Numbered from the stretch's first letter, positions 44,742 through 54,316 are shown. The stretch is DNA of 64,000 nt from Flavobacteriales bacterium (GCA_012269745.1 JAAXJR010000041.1:32416-96415), one strand, 5' to 3'. Made by a program: numbers and translations. The notes: generated from the letters alone by a model not told the origin.

Positions 44742-45363
44742 GAGAATAGCGATATTTCTCTTATTATCAGCTTTCTACACCTTAAGGGCGCAAGAAGCTG
44801 ACACTATCTTGGGGCCCTCTGTTGAGCACAATCACGTCCATACCGAGACGGCTAAGCACAATATAAAGAAAGCCACCACCTTAGCCCTAATACCAGGCGC
44901 AGGTCAGGTGTACAATAAGAAATATTGGAAAGTTCCTCTTGTTTGGGGTGCTATTGGCGGTGCTGGATTCTATTACTACGACCTTGATAGCGACTTCAAG
45001 AGTTATAAGCGTGTGCTCGAACTCATTATCGACCAACCTACTTTGACTACAAGAACAGATCTAGAGGCATTTGATCCAGCATTATTCGCTAGTTTACCCT
45101 CTCCTTTTTATCAGACAACAGCAGATGGTGTGGCCTCAGAAACCATTGGCTACATGGATGCACTTCGGACGCAGCGCGAGTATGCTTTCTTCGGAATTAT
45201 CGGTGTTTATGTGTTGAGTATACTTGATGCGAACATAGATGCTCACTTGTACGACTTCGATGTTAGTGACGATTTGAGTCTACGTCCTAGTCTCATGCAG
45301 ACCAACACGTTTGCTGGTACTTTTGTGAATCCAGGAATCACCTTGACATTGACCTTACCATGA
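44734..45363 (+). CDS. DUF5683 membrane protein
   Basis: 209 aa. A signal-like N-terminus (VKRIAIFLLLSAFYTLRAQ), then ATTLALIPGAGQVYNKKYWKVPLVWGAIGGAGFYYYDLD, the block that defines DUF5683, and LDANIDAHLYDFDVSDDLSL. A Bacteroidota family regularly found between parB and dapB; function unknown. It overlaps parB by 8 bp and dapB by 4 bp. Confidence 0.9.
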   Translation: MVKRIAIFLLLSAFYTLRAQEADTILGPSVEHNHVHTETAKHNIKKATTLALIPGAGQVYNKKYWKVPLVWGAIGGAGFYYYDLDSDFKSYKRVLELIIDQPTLTTRTDLEAFDPALFASLPSPFYQTTADGVASETIGYMDALRTQREYAFFGIIGVYVLSILDANIDAHLYDFDVSDDLSLRPSLMQTNTFAGTFVNPGITLTLTLP

Positions 45364-46061
45364 AAATCTCAATCATAGGATACGGCCGCATGGGCCAAGC
45401 CATCGAAAATATCGCCAAAGAAAGAGGTCATGAAATCACCTATATCAATAATGGCGAAGCGCTTAACCTAGAAGCCATTAAAGCGACTGATGTAGCCATC
45501 GAGTTTACTCAACCAGAGGCTGCCTTATCCAATATTAAAAGCATAGTAGGTACCGGCACACCAGTGGTAAGTGGAACTACCGGCTGGTTAGCAGATAAAC
45601 AAGAGGCGGACGAAGCTGCAAAGCAGAACCATACAGGGTTTCTCTATGCTTCCAACTTTAGCCTAGGCGTAAATCTATTCTTTGTGATGAACGAGAAGCT
45701 CGCAGCATTGATGGCGCCTCAAGAGGATTACTTACCAAAAGTTCATGAGATCCATCATACTGGTAAAAAAGACGCCCCATCTGGAACAGCTATAACCACT
45801 GCAGAAGGAATTATCGCGGCCTATCCAAAACTCACAAATTGGTCCCAAGAAAATGAGCCGAATAGCCTTCAGATTACCGACGAACGCATCGATCCTTATT
45901 GCGGTACACATACGGTGACTTATGAGAGTACAATAGATAAAATCACCTTAGAGCATCACGCATACAGCCGTGAAGGATTCGCTCAAGGCGCGGTCCGCGC
46001 TGCGGAATGGATCATCGGCAAACAGGGTGTCTTTGGTATGCGCGATGTCCTAGGACTCTAA
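45360..46061 (+). CDS. dapB: 4-hydroxy-tetrahydrodipicolinate reductase
   Basis: 233 aa. An NAD(P)H enzyme of the diaminopimelate/lysine pathway, needed for peptidoglycan. NAD-binding MKISIIGYGRMGQAIENIA, VEIHHTGKKDAPSGTA (catalytic His-His and Lys, with E(I/L)HH motif), and the C-terminal SREGFAQGAVRAAEWI are intact. Slightly shorter than E. coli DapB, as usual in Bacteroidota. It overlaps the DUF5683 gene and precedes lepB by 55 bp. Confidence 0.96.
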   Translation: MKISIIGYGRMGQAIENIAKERGHEITYINNGEALNLEAIKATDVAIEFTQPEAALSNIKSIVGTGTPVVSGTTGWLADKQEADEAAKQNHTGFLYASNFSLGVNLFFVMNEKLAALMAPQEDYLPKVHEIHHTGKKDAPSGTAITTAEGIIAAYPKLTNWSQENEPNSLQITDERIDPYCGTHTVTYESTIDKITLEHHAYSREGFAQGAVRAAEWIIGKQGVFGMRDVLGL

Positions 46062-46116
46062 ACACTTTCACAGAATCCTAACAAATTAACGATCTAGTAT
46101 AGACTACTTTCGAAAT

Positions 46117-47721
46117 ATGGAATTTATCATCTTCACTCTAGTCCAAGCTCTGTGGTTTGGCGCAATTAGCTGGAAATTTTATGTGGCCGCAGAGCGCAAA
46201 GCCTGGGAAGCTTTTGTCCCAGTATACAACGCCTACGTGCTCGTCAAGATCACCGAACGTCCTACATATTGGATCGTACTATACTGTATTCCCGTCGTTG
46301 GCGTAGTCATGGGCATAATCATGATTTACGAGTTGCTTCACGTCTTCAAATTCAGAAAGACATGGCAGACTGCAGCTGTAATGGGAAGTTTTGGTCTATA
46401 CCTAGGCTATTTAAATTATCAAGAAACCCTCAAATACTGGGGACGAGACGATAAATACATTAAGAAAAACCTTGGGGAAGGTGTAAACAGCATCTTCTTT
46501 GCAATCGTAGTGGCCACGGTAATTCGCTCCACCACTTTTGAGGCATATACCATCCCTACCAGCTCTATGGAGAAGAGTTTGATGGTGGGCGATTTCCTAT
46601 TTGTCTCCAAAATGCATTACGGTGTGCGCGTCCCTATGACGCCGCTTTCCCTGCCGCTAGTCCACAACAAAGTACCATTCGCAGGAGTGCCTTCTTACGC
46701 CAGCTGGCCACAAATTCCATATCTAAGATTACCCGCAATCGCACCAGTAAAAGTGGGCGATCCTGTAGTTTTCAATTATCCTATGGACAATATGCCCGTG
46801 GATAAAAAGGAAAATTATGTCAAGCGCTGTGTAGGAACCCCTGGAGACAGTCTTGAGGTAATCGATACGAAAGTTTTTGTCAATGGAAGTGCCATGCAAT
46901 TTCCTGATAGAAGCTTCCCTCAGTTTTTGTATTACGTTCAGACAAACGGGCAAGGATTCAGTAAAAAACGTCTCAAAAAGGATTTTGACATTAATTACTT
47001 GACTGAGGCGGAACAACGTAAATATCCTACTGATCAGGACGTTTACCAACGTACGCAGACGGATTACATAATGTTCCTTCAACAGCAACATGTGGACGAT
47101 ATCCTTGCGCTTGCTAACGTCGTTAAAATCTGGCCTGTGATTGCAAGTCGTCCGGGGACACCTACAGATACTACCAAACCTGCAGGGCTTCTAGAGATCG
47201 AAGCCGGACAGGCACAAGAAATTCTGTTTCCTAATCCGGATACAGGACATGGAGAACGTCCTTATAATGACACATGGGATAATTTCGGTCCAATTCTAAT
47301 TCCTGCCGCAGGACAAACGGTAGAATTGACCGCTAAAAACCTTAATAGTTACAGAAGAATCATTGACGAATACGAAGGTCACGATCTCAAAATCACCAAA
47401 GAGGGAAAGGCCATCATTGACGGTGCTGAAGCTTCTGCATACACTTTTGAGAAGAATTATTACTGGATGATGGGAGATAACCGTCACAACAGTCTTGATG
47501 CTCGGAAATGGGGCTATGTTCCAGAAGACCATATTGTGGGGAAACCGGTGTTTATCTGGATGAGCTACGACAAGCACGGCGAAGGCATGGATAAAATCCG
47601 CACTGACCGCGTGTTCACAACTGTAAACGGACAAGGAGAACGCCAAAGCTATTTCTGGCACTTTATCATCCTCCTTGGGGTATACCAAGTGGTTCAATTC
47701 GTTAGAAAGCGTAAGAAATAG
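46117..47721 (+). CDS. lepB: Signal peptidase I with N-terminal membrane domain and long insertion
   Basis: 534 aa, far longer than most signal peptidases. The first 110 residues form three hydrophobic spans of the DUF5684 type (AFVPVYNAYVLVKITERPTYW). The catalytic part follows: Ser150 in YTIPTSSMEKSLMVGD, Lys236 in ENYVKRCVGTPGDSLEV, and the box D/E region YYWMMGDNRHNSLDARKWGYVPEDHIVGK. Between the Lys box and box D lies an extra 180-residue segment, partly helical and charged. It cleaves Sec signal peptides at the inner membrane. wbqC starts 2 bp downstream. Confidence 0.95.
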   Translation: MEFIIFTLVQALWFGAISWKFYVAAERKAWEAFVPVYNAYVLVKITERPTYWIVLYCIPVVGVVMGIIMIYELLHVFKFRKTWQTAAVMGSFGLYLGYLNYQETLKYWGRDDKYIKKNLGEGVNSIFFAIVVATVIRSTTFEAYTIPTSSMEKSLMVGDFLFVSKMHYGVRVPMTPLSLPLVHNKVPFAGVPSYASWPQIPYLRLPAIAPVKVGDPVVFNYPMDNMPVDKKENYVKRCVGTPGDSLEVIDTKVFVNGSAMQFPDRSFPQFLYYVQTNGQGFSKKRLKKDFDINYLTEAEQRKYPTDQDVYQRTQTDYIMFLQQQHVDDILALANVVKIWPVIASRPGTPTDTTKPAGLLEIEAGQAQEILFPNPDTGHGERPYNDTWDNFGPILIPAAGQTVELTAKNLNSYRRIIDEYEGHDLKITKEGKAIIDGAEASAYTFEKNYYWMMGDNRHNSLDARKWGYVPEDHIVGKPVFIWMSYDKHGEGMDKIRTDRVFTTVNGQGERQSYFWHFIILLGVYQVVQFVRKRKK

Positions 47722-47723
47722 GA

Positions 47724-48332
47724 ATGCCCACGCTTCTTTCTACTGCATACCTCCCTCCTGCTCTTTGGGTGGCACATGCCATTCAAAGTGATGGTTTAAT
47801 TTTAGAGGCGCACGAGAATTTCCAAAAGCAGAGCTACAGATCGAGGACGGAGATAGCCGGACCTAATGGCAAGCAAGTTTTAAGCGTACCTGTCGATCGA
47901 AGCATCAAGGACATACTCCAAACTCCGGTGTCTTACAAGGAAGATTGGGTAAAAAATCACCTGCGCTCCATCGAAACCGCCTATGCGAACAGCCCCTTCT
48001 TTGAGGTGCTCTTTCCGGATCTTGAAGAGCTTTTAAATCATCGATTCAATACTCTTTGGGAGCTAAATCTGGCAGCAATTAGACTATTGTTTCATTGGCT
48101 GGAGTTTCCCTGCGATATACAATACACTTCCTCTTTCGCCTTTGAATTTAGTGGTCATGATGCGCGTAGCCTGCATCCCAAAAGGGAATTGGACGTAGAA
48201 ATGCCCACATACCTTCAAGTATTTGGTGAAAAAAATGGGTTTATAAGCAACTTGAGTGCTTTAGATGTGTTCTTTAACTTAGGACGTAGTTCTTGGGACT
48301 ACTTCCAAGAATTGAACCTTAGACAGAAATAA
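47724..48332 (+). CDS. WbqC family protein
   Basis: 202 aa. The opening STAYLPPALWVAHAIQSDGLILEAHENFQKQSYRSR and GKQVLSVPVD, then YKEDWVKNHLRSIETAYANSPFF, are typical of the WbqC family, thought from gene context in other bacteria to act in sugar or O-antigen metabolism; no activity is established here. It follows lepB at 2 bp as in many Bacteroidota. Confidence 0.9.
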   Translation: MPTLLSTAYLPPALWVAHAIQSDGLILEAHENFQKQSYRSRTEIAGPNGKQVLSVPVDRSIKDILQTPVSYKEDWVKNHLRSIETAYANSPFFEVLFPDLEELLNHRFNTLWELNLAAIRLLFHWLEFPCDIQYTSSFAFEFSGHDARSLHPKRELDVEMPTYLQVFGEKNGFISNLSALDVFFNLGRSSWDYFQELNLRQK

Positions 48333-48345
48333 CCCAAATACCACC

Positions 48346-49971
48346 ATGAATCTAGCATTCAACAAAAACGAAGACGAGCTCAAGCTATTGGTCAGCGAAA
48401 TGGCTCGCAGACATGCCATTATAGAAAAAGGAGGAGGCGACAAAAAGCTCCAAAAGCAACGCGATGCCGGCAAGATGACCGCGCGCGAAAGAATATCCTT
48501 TTTAGTTGATGATGATAAGCCTTGTCTTGAAATAGGCGCCTTTGCTGGAGACGGTATGTATGAGGAATACGGTGGCTGCCCTGCAGGAGGTGTGGTCGTA
48601 GTGCTCGCTTATGTCCAGGACAGACAATGCATCGTTGTTGCAAACGATGCATCAGTAAAAGCAGGCGCATGGTTTCCTATCACGGGTAAAAAGAACCTCA
48701 GAGCACAGCAAATTGCAATGGAAAATCACACGCCTATCATCTACTTGGTAGATAGTGCTGGAGTGTTTCTGCCTTTACAAGACGAAATTTTCCCTGACCG
48801 CGAACACTTCGGACGTATTTTCCGTAACAATGCTATCATGAGTGGGATGAACATTCCACAGATTTCAGCTATTATGGGCAGTTGCGTTGCAGGAGGTGCC
48901 TACCTCCCTATAATGAGCGATGAAAGCCTCATTGTAAAAGGAAGCGGCAGCATCTTCCTTGCTGGTAGCTACCTCGTTAAGGCCGCTATTGGTGAGGATA
49001 TCGATAATGAAACCCTAGGTGGTGCAGATACCCACAGTGACCTTAGTGGTGTCACGGATTACAAATGCGAAGACGATGCAGAGGCGCTCTCTACTATTCA
49101 GGAATTGGTCGATAAAATGGGCGCGCGCCCTACCGCTGGTTATAATAGAACAACATCTAAAGCCCCGTTAAGGCCGCCTGAAGAAGTATACGGACACATA
49201 CCACACGACGGCAAGCCATTCGATTCGAAATTAATTATCGAATGCCTAGTAGATGCTGATAGCTGGACAGAATATAAAGAGACTTACGGTAAAACGATCA
49301 TATGTGGATATGCTCGAATAGACGGCTGGGCTGTTGGTATTGTCGCCAACAATAGAGCGGTGAGCAAGAATGCGAAAGGCGAAATGCAATTCGGCGGAGT
49401 AATTTATAGTGATAGCGCGGATAAAGCCGCGCGATTCGTAGCGAACTGTAACCAAAAGAAAATCCCACTAGTATTCTTACAAGATGTTACTGGTTTTATG
49501 GTGGGCAGCAAGAGTGAACACGGTGGTATTATCAAAGACGGTGCTAAGATGGTCAATACTGTTGCCAACAGTGTAGTTCCAAAATTCACCATAATCGTAG
49601 GGAACAGCTATGGTGCTGGAAACTACGCGATGAACGGCACAGCCTATGACCCGAGGCTTATCCTCGCTTGGCCAAATGCGAAACTAGCAGTAATGGGCGG
49701 TGCCCAAGCGGCGAAAGTCTTACTGCAGATTGAAGCTGCAAGGATTAAAAAGAGCGGACAGGAATTGGACGAAAAAGGAATGGCGGAACTAAAGAAAACC
49801 ATCGAAGACCGCTATGAAAAGCAAACTAGTCCGTATTATGCAGCATCTAGGCTTTGGGTAGACGCAATTATTGACCCGGCAAAAACTAGAAATTGGTTGA
49901 GTTATGGGCTAGAAATGGCGAATAACAACCCTGAACATAAAACATACAACCCTGGAGTTATTCAAGTGTGA
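48346..49971 (+). CDS. Acyl-CoA carboxylase carboxyltransferase subunit (methylcrotonyl/propionyl type)
   Basis: 541 aa, full length. The crotonase-like pair of domains of biotin carboxyltransferases: KMTARERISFLVDDDKPCLEIG, YLVDSAGVFLPLQDEIFPDREHFGRIFRN, GSCVAGGAYLPIMSDESLIV (first oxyanion loop), and VPLVFLQDVTGFMVGSKSEHGGI, NSYGAGNYAMNG in the second half. The LPLQ-EIFPD-HFGRIF block is closest to methylcrotonyl-CoA carboxylase beta. No biotin carboxylase partner is in the window. It overlaps the next gene by one base (TGATG). Confidence 0.9.
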   Translation: MNLAFNKNEDELKLLVSEMARRHAIIEKGGGDKKLQKQRDAGKMTARERISFLVDDDKPCLEIGAFAGDGMYEEYGGCPAGGVVVVLAYVQDRQCIVVANDASVKAGAWFPITGKKNLRAQQIAMENHTPIIYLVDSAGVFLPLQDEIFPDREHFGRIFRNNAIMSGMNIPQISAIMGSCVAGGAYLPIMSDESLIVKGSGSIFLAGSYLVKAAIGEDIDNETLGGADTHSDLSGVTDYKCEDDAEALSTIQELVDKMGARPTAGYNRTTSKAPLRPPEEVYGHIPHDGKPFDSKLIIECLVDADSWTEYKETYGKTIICGYARIDGWAVGIVANNRAVSKNAKGEMQFGGVIYSDSADKAARFVANCNQKKIPLVFLQDVTGFMVGSKSEHGGIIKDGAKMVNTVANSVVPKFTIIVGNSYGAGNYAMNGTAYDPRLILAWPNAKLAVMGGAQAAKVLLQIEAARIKKSGQELDEKGMAELKKTIEDRYEKQTSPYYAASRLWVDAIIDPAKTRNWLSYGLEMANNNPEHKTYNPGVIQV

Positions 49972-51869
49972 TGAAAAAACTATTGCTTGTCCTAGCTGTC
50001 TTTGGTAGCCAATTATTGGCTCAAAACACCTCTTTCAATGCCAAGCGCATGAAAGCAGAATTTGTAGGTACCATTGACCCTTCGCAAACTACTGCACAAG
50101 CTTTAGCATTTATCTATCCCACAGGTGCCCCTTCTCCTGGCGGTGATAGCTACAAAGATTTCATTGCCGCACAGAAGATCAACCAGGACTACACTAACTT
50201 CCCTGCATCTAAAAGTGCGTCCAAAACGATGACCACGCCCACGCCTGTAAAGGGTTTTGGAACATCCCTTTATCGTCTAACTCCTTCAGGAAATCCTTAC
50301 GATTATACAGGAGGAATACCTAATGACAACGCAATGGCCATCAGTAAAGACGGTATTTTGTGTGCAGCCGTCAATTCCATTTTCTGGGCCCTCGACCTAA
50401 ATACTGGCGAGCTTCTCATGCCCGGGCCAATCGGATTAAAAAGCCTTCAGCAGATGGCAGGTGGTACGGCATTCGAGAACTACTACGACCCTAAACTCAT
50501 TTATGACCCCACTCAAGATAGATTCGTTTTAGTCTTCTTGAAAGATAATGATGCCGCCAATAGCCGCATTATAGTTTGCTTCAGCTCTACGAATAACCCT
50601 GCCGATCCTTGGTATGTGTACCGATTAAACGGAAACCCATTGAACAACAACCGTTGGACAGATTTCCCTGCAATCTCCCTGAGTGAAACGGGGCTAGTGG
50701 TTACGGCTAACCTTATCATTCCTGGGGTAAGCTGGCAAGTTGGTTTTGACGGTTCAGTTATTTGGCACCTTGATAAGATGGCCGGATTTGATGGTGAGGA
50801 TGTAAACGCTACTGTTTACACTCAGATCAGTCACGACGGTAAATTCACACGAAATCTTCATGCGGTTCGCGGCCACGATAATATTGCAAATCAGCTTCAG
50901 TTCCTTTCGAACCGAAACTTTGACTTGCAAAATGATACCATTTTCTTAATTACCCTTAACGAAGGGCAAGACACTACGATAAATACGCAAGCTCTCGTCT
51001 CCAATATCCCCTATGGTGTTCCGCCCAATGGAAAGCAAGGTGATACAGATACCTCGGATGCAACCAAAGGACTTCAAACTAATGACGGGCGCGTACTTGG
51101 TGCTATTCAAAAAGACGATTGGATCCAATTCGTTAGTACCACAGCACATGGTAATAATGCCAACGCTGGAATTTACCATGGTTTCATTGCTAATGCACAA
51201 TCTTCAAATCCAACAATTACCGCACGCGTATTTTATCATCCTGATAGAGATTACGGTTACCCTAACATCGCGTGGACTGGTGCACATACCAGCCAAATTC
51301 AAAGTCTAATTGGGTTCAATTATACTTCGATTGAGGGCCACCCTGGAGTGGGTGCAGTACAGTTAGGGAACGATACTTCATTCTCTGACCCTATCGATTT
51401 AAAAGCAGGAACAACCTACGTCGATCGTCATAGCGATAGTTACGAGCGTTGGGGTGATTATTTCGCCATACAAAATATGTACGACCAGCAAGGCCAAATT
51501 ATTCCATCAGAGGTATGGATGTCAGGTTTTTATGGAGACGGTCCACAGCAAAACAGAACCTACATAGCACAGGTATTCGGTCAGGATACGCTTGTACCAC
51601 CTCACCCTGATGGCGGGGTCTCTTACCCGAACCCAATCGTAGAAGGTAAACTCTTGACGGTTCAATTCAACTTAGAACAAGACCAAAACATTCAGGCGCA
51701 ACTTTTTAGCGCTAACGGTCAATTCATTCAAAACTTAACGAGCCGATTGCTTCCTACTGGACCTGCAGAGTTGCTAATAGACATGAATGGCTTGTCACAG
51801 GGAACATATGTAGTTCATATCACAGGTGATGGCGGGTTTTCTAAGATTGAGAAGATCATCAAACTGTAA
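49971..51869 (+). CDS. T9SS-exported protein of unknown function
   Basis: 632 aa from the ATG at 49971 (a GTG at 49968 adds one residue). Signal peptide MKKLLLVLAVFGSQLLAQ; a central region of about 450 residues with a propeller-like look (YDPTQDRFVLVFLKD, WTDFPAISLSETGLVVTANL, YPNIAWTGAH, SYERWGDYFAIQNMYD); and a C-terminal T9SS type A sorting domain (VSYPNPIVEGKLLTVQFNL to the basic KIIKL end). The product should be surface-bound or secreted. The ATG uses bases of the preceding stop, which couples a secreted protein to a cytoplasmic carboxylase. Confidence 0.83.
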   Translation: MKKLLLVLAVFGSQLLAQNTSFNAKRMKAEFVGTIDPSQTTAQALAFIYPTGAPSPGGDSYKDFIAAQKINQDYTNFPASKSASKTMTTPTPVKGFGTSLYRLTPSGNPYDYTGGIPNDNAMAISKDGILCAAVNSIFWALDLNTGELLMPGPIGLKSLQQMAGGTAFENYYDPKLIYDPTQDRFVLVFLKDNDAANSRIIVCFSSTNNPADPWYVYRLNGNPLNNNRWTDFPAISLSETGLVVTANLIIPGVSWQVGFDGSVIWHLDKMAGFDGEDVNATVYTQISHDGKFTRNLHAVRGHDNIANQLQFLSNRNFDLQNDTIFLITLNEGQDTTINTQALVSNIPYGVPPNGKQGDTDTSDATKGLQTNDGRVLGAIQKDDWIQFVSTTAHGNNANAGIYHGFIANAQSSNPTITARVFYHPDRDYGYPNIAWTGAHTSQIQSLIGFNYTSIEGHPGVGAVQLGNDTSFSDPIDLKAGTTYVDRHSDSYERWGDYFAIQNMYDQQGQIIPSEVWMSGFYGDGPQQNRTYIAQVFGQDTLVPPHPDGGVSYPNPIVEGKLLTVQFNLEQDQNIQAQLFSANGQFIQNLTSRLLPTGPAELLIDMNGLSQGTYVVHITGDGGFSKIEKIIKL

Positions 51870-51966
51870 ACTAGGTTAAATACTATTAACTATGCACAAA
51901 GTCTCATTGTAGACAAAGTGCGCGGTATTTTTTTAGTATATTTATACCATCAAAAACCAAGAACCT

Positions 51967-52080
51967 ATGTTTAACAAGCTACACCTTAAGCAAAAACCAA
52001 TAACCGTGATTGAGGGTCTACCTCATACACAGTTAGACGAACAACAAACCAATGATCCGCTTGAAGAACTCTTCAACTAA
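51967..52080 (+). CDS. Putative 37-aa small protein
   Basis: An ATG at 51967 opens 37 codons to TAA 52078-52080. The peptide (MFNKLHLKQKPITVIEGLPH, then TQLDEQQTNDPLEELFN) is soluble, mixed-charge and acidic at the end, without signal or membrane span. Support for a real gene is the setting: a T-rich TATATTTA element (51937-51944) about 23 bp upstream resembling a -7 box, and a strong terminator starting 6 bp after the stop, in a 243-bp gap with no other gene. No homologue is recognised. Confidence 0.5.
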   Translation: MFNKLHLKQKPITVIEGLPHTQLDEQQTNDPLEELFN

Positions 52081-52085
52081 TTAAA

Positions 52086-52115
52086 GAGCCTCGCTTTGAA
52101 GCGGGGCTTTTTTTA
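52086..52115 (+). terminator. Rho-independent terminator after the 37-codon ORF
   Basis: Stem GCCTCGCT (52088-52095) with AGCGGGGC (52100-52107, one G-T pair), loop of four, and a run of seven T. It probably ends the rightward transcript; the converging SSS gene stops at 52113, inside the T-run. Confidence 0.87.
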
Positions 52116-53480
52116 TGCTTTTTCCTTCCTAAAAGCGTAGGAAACTCCATATACGATAGCCGAAGTCCCTATACTTACAAAGGCAATGGCTGGATTAATC
52201 TTTCCTGCTGTATTCATCATGTACAGACTTACACCAAGGCTTACAACCGTCATGATAAGCAACGCCCTTACGACACTTTGCTTATGATGCTTACCCGCCC
52301 AATCATAGAATATTACTGGGGCTATACCAATACCTAATGCCTTGAAGGTGACTACTATGTCTTCTATCCGTTGAAAGAACAATGCGATAAGAAGTGCAAA
52401 AATTCCTACAACTACTAATGCCTTCCTAATACGACCAATTCCCGACGAAGCACTTTCCTCTTTTTTAGGGAATAGATCATTGGTCACATTCAAACTTAAC
52501 AGGAATAGGTAGGTATCTGAGGTTGAGAGAATCGCTGCAAAAAAAGCAATCAAAACAGCTACTTGAAATTCTGGCGGAACTAGCTCTGTGAAAGTCCTTA
52601 AAACCATCATTTCAGCATGTTCGTTGGCCACTGCTCCTGAGATTGGAAAAGAACTACGAGCGATGAGTCCAACGTAAGTAAGCGCCACAGTCAATAAAAT
52701 ATTTATACCCGCCCCTACTCTAAAACTCTGTTTGACAACTACTTCACTCTTCATTGCAAACACTTTCTGCCAGTAATCCTGTGTGGCGAATGGTGTTAAA
52801 ATTCCCAAGAGTAAGAAAGCGACAATGTTTACCGGTCCTGCATTGAAAGGTTCATACATCTCAGGTGGAACTTCTCCCCCTTGGTTAATAGTCAATGAGA
52901 CAAGAATTAAGACCAAGAAAATGACTAGAAATTGAAAGATATCTGTCTTAACTACAGAGCCAAACCCTCCGACGAGTAAGTAAGTTAAAACGGTCAGTAA
53001 CATACCAAGTTTCGCTAAAGACACTGGCACCCCTCCTAATTCGTTTAAGAGATTGGACCCAACTAATAATTGAGTGGATAACAACCCTACGTACCAAACG
53101 AAAATGACACCTATGACCCAACGAGCTGTTTTACGTCCATAGCGGAAAACGAAGTAATCGGTCAGCGTAAAGAAGTGATGTTCTAATGAAAGTCTATAAA
53201 GCTTTAAGGCGAATGGTATAAAAAACAGAAAACCAAGTGTATAACCCACGAAAATCCAGGCAGCGCTAATGCCGTAGATGTATACAAATGAGGTATAAAC
53301 CATCAGCGTAACCGCACTGACAAAGGTCCCACTCAAAGTCATTAAGGACGGAAAAAAGCCCATCTTGCGACCACCAAGTGCGAAGTCATCTACTGATTTT
53401 GTGGAGGTCAGTCTACCCAAGAGAATTCCAACAATTGTAAAACCAATTAAGACGAACCAAAGAAGATTAGAACTGATCAT
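52113..53480 (-). CDS. Sodium:solute symporter (SSS family)
   Basis: 455 aa, about 12-13 membrane spans. The family signature appears as VDDFALGGRKMGFFPSLMTLSGTFVSAVTLMVYTSFVYIYG at the N-terminus and in the LLVGGFGSVVKTDIFQFLVI and LLLGILTPFATQDYWQKVFAM blocks, which correspond to the conserved TM5-TM7 region. It imports an organic solute with Na+; the solute is unknown. It lies 26 bp after the PhyH-type dioxygenase and is the last gene of a three-gene operon that starts with a sugar transporter. Confidence 0.9.
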   Translation of the reverse strand: MISSNLLWFVLIGFTIVGILLGRLTSTKSVDDFALGGRKMGFFPSLMTLSGTFVSAVTLMVYTSFVYIYGISAAWIFVGYTLGFLFFIPFALKLYRLSLEHHFFTLTDYFVFRYGRKTARWVIGVIFVWYVGLLSTQLLVGSNLLNELGGVPVSLAKLGMLLTVLTYLLVGGFGSVVKTDIFQFLVIFLVLILVSLTINQGGEVPPEMYEPFNAGPVNIVAFLLLGILTPFATQDYWQKVFAMKSEVVVKQSFRVGAGINILLTVALTYVGLIARSSFPISGAVANEHAEMMVLRTFTELVPPEFQVAVLIAFFAAILSTSDTYLFLLSLNVTNDLFPKKEESASSGIGRIRKALVVVGIFALLIALFFQRIEDIVVTFKALGIGIAPVIFYDWAGKHHKQSVVRALLIMTVVSLGVSLYMMNTAGKINPAIAFVSIGTSAIVYGVSYAFRKEKA

Positions 53481-53506
53481 AAGCCTGCATTTAGGGTAAG
53501 TTAGTA

Positions 53507-54316
53507 TTAATCAAACAGAATGGGGTTAATCGGTGAATTAATCACCTCGCCTATCTCTGCTCCGGGACACCAAGTTTCCCAATCATTCTGTTGGCCAGGA
53601 TTCTCAGGTGCCTTTAACTTCATGTATTTGTCCATGTAGATCACTGTCATCACCTTTCGCATGTGCGATGTAGTATTCGCTCCTGCCCTATGGAAAATCC
53701 AACCCGAATGGAAGCTGATTTCGCCAATGTCGAAAGGGGCTACCACATGTTCAAAATCCGTGACTTTTAAGCGTTTTTGAATCGTAGCCTCACTATCATC
53801 GCTAATATTTAAATCCCTACCGTCAAGAATTTCTTGACTACCAGCACTGAATTCCAAGGGGCCCATTTCTAAAGGTGTAGCCTGAAGAGGTACCCAAGCT
53901 GTTATGGTTTTGTCCGAGCTCAAGGGCCAATAGTATTGGTCTGCGTGCCACGGCGTAATTCCACCTCCTGCCTCTTTAAATAGGGCTTGGTCGTGGTACA
54001 ATCGAACCCCTTCTACATCCATGAGTTGTGCGGCGATATGAGCCATTCTTCGACTGCTCACAAACTTTTTAATCTCCTCGTCTAATTCCCAAAGGTTAAA
54101 TAGTTGAAGGAACGCTTTTCCATAAGTGTCTCGTCCCTCCAAAGGAGTTTTCTGTTGGTTGACTTCATTCACCTTCTTGGTAATTATCCGATTGAAGTAG
54201 GCAATCAGCTCTGGCGAAAAAACATTTTTCACCTTTATGAAATTATTCTTCCTGTAGAACTCAACCTGCTGTTGATTGAGCTGCAGTTCTTCATTTAACT
54301 CTAGTTCTAGATTCAT
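53507..54316 (-). CDS. Phytanoyl-CoA dioxygenase-family Fe(II)/2-oxoglutarate oxygenase
   Basis: 269 aa. A PhyH-type double-stranded beta-helix. The iron ligands are His124 and Asp126 in ITPWHADQYYWPL and His209 in SFHSGWIFHRAG; Arg220 in TTSHMRKVMTVIYMD is the probable 2-oxoglutarate binder. Family members hydroxylate small molecules, including phytanoyl-CoA, ectoine and natural products. The EctD-specific motif is absent. Start shares bases with the stop of the MFS gene (TAATG). Its substrate may be what the flanking transporters bring in, which is inference. Confidence 0.87.
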   Translation of the reverse strand: MNLELELNEELQLNQQQVEFYRKNNFIKVKNVFSPELIAYFNRIITKKVNEVNQQKTPLEGRDTYGKAFLQLFNLWELDEEIKKFVSSRRMAHIAAQLMDVEGVRLYHDQALFKEAGGGITPWHADQYYWPLSSDKTITAWVPLQATPLEMGPLEFSAGSQEILDGRDLNISDDSEATIQKRLKVTDFEHVVAPFDIGEISFHSGWIFHRAGANTTSHMRKVMTVIYMDKYMKLKAPENPGQQNDWETWCPGAEIGEVINSPINPILFD

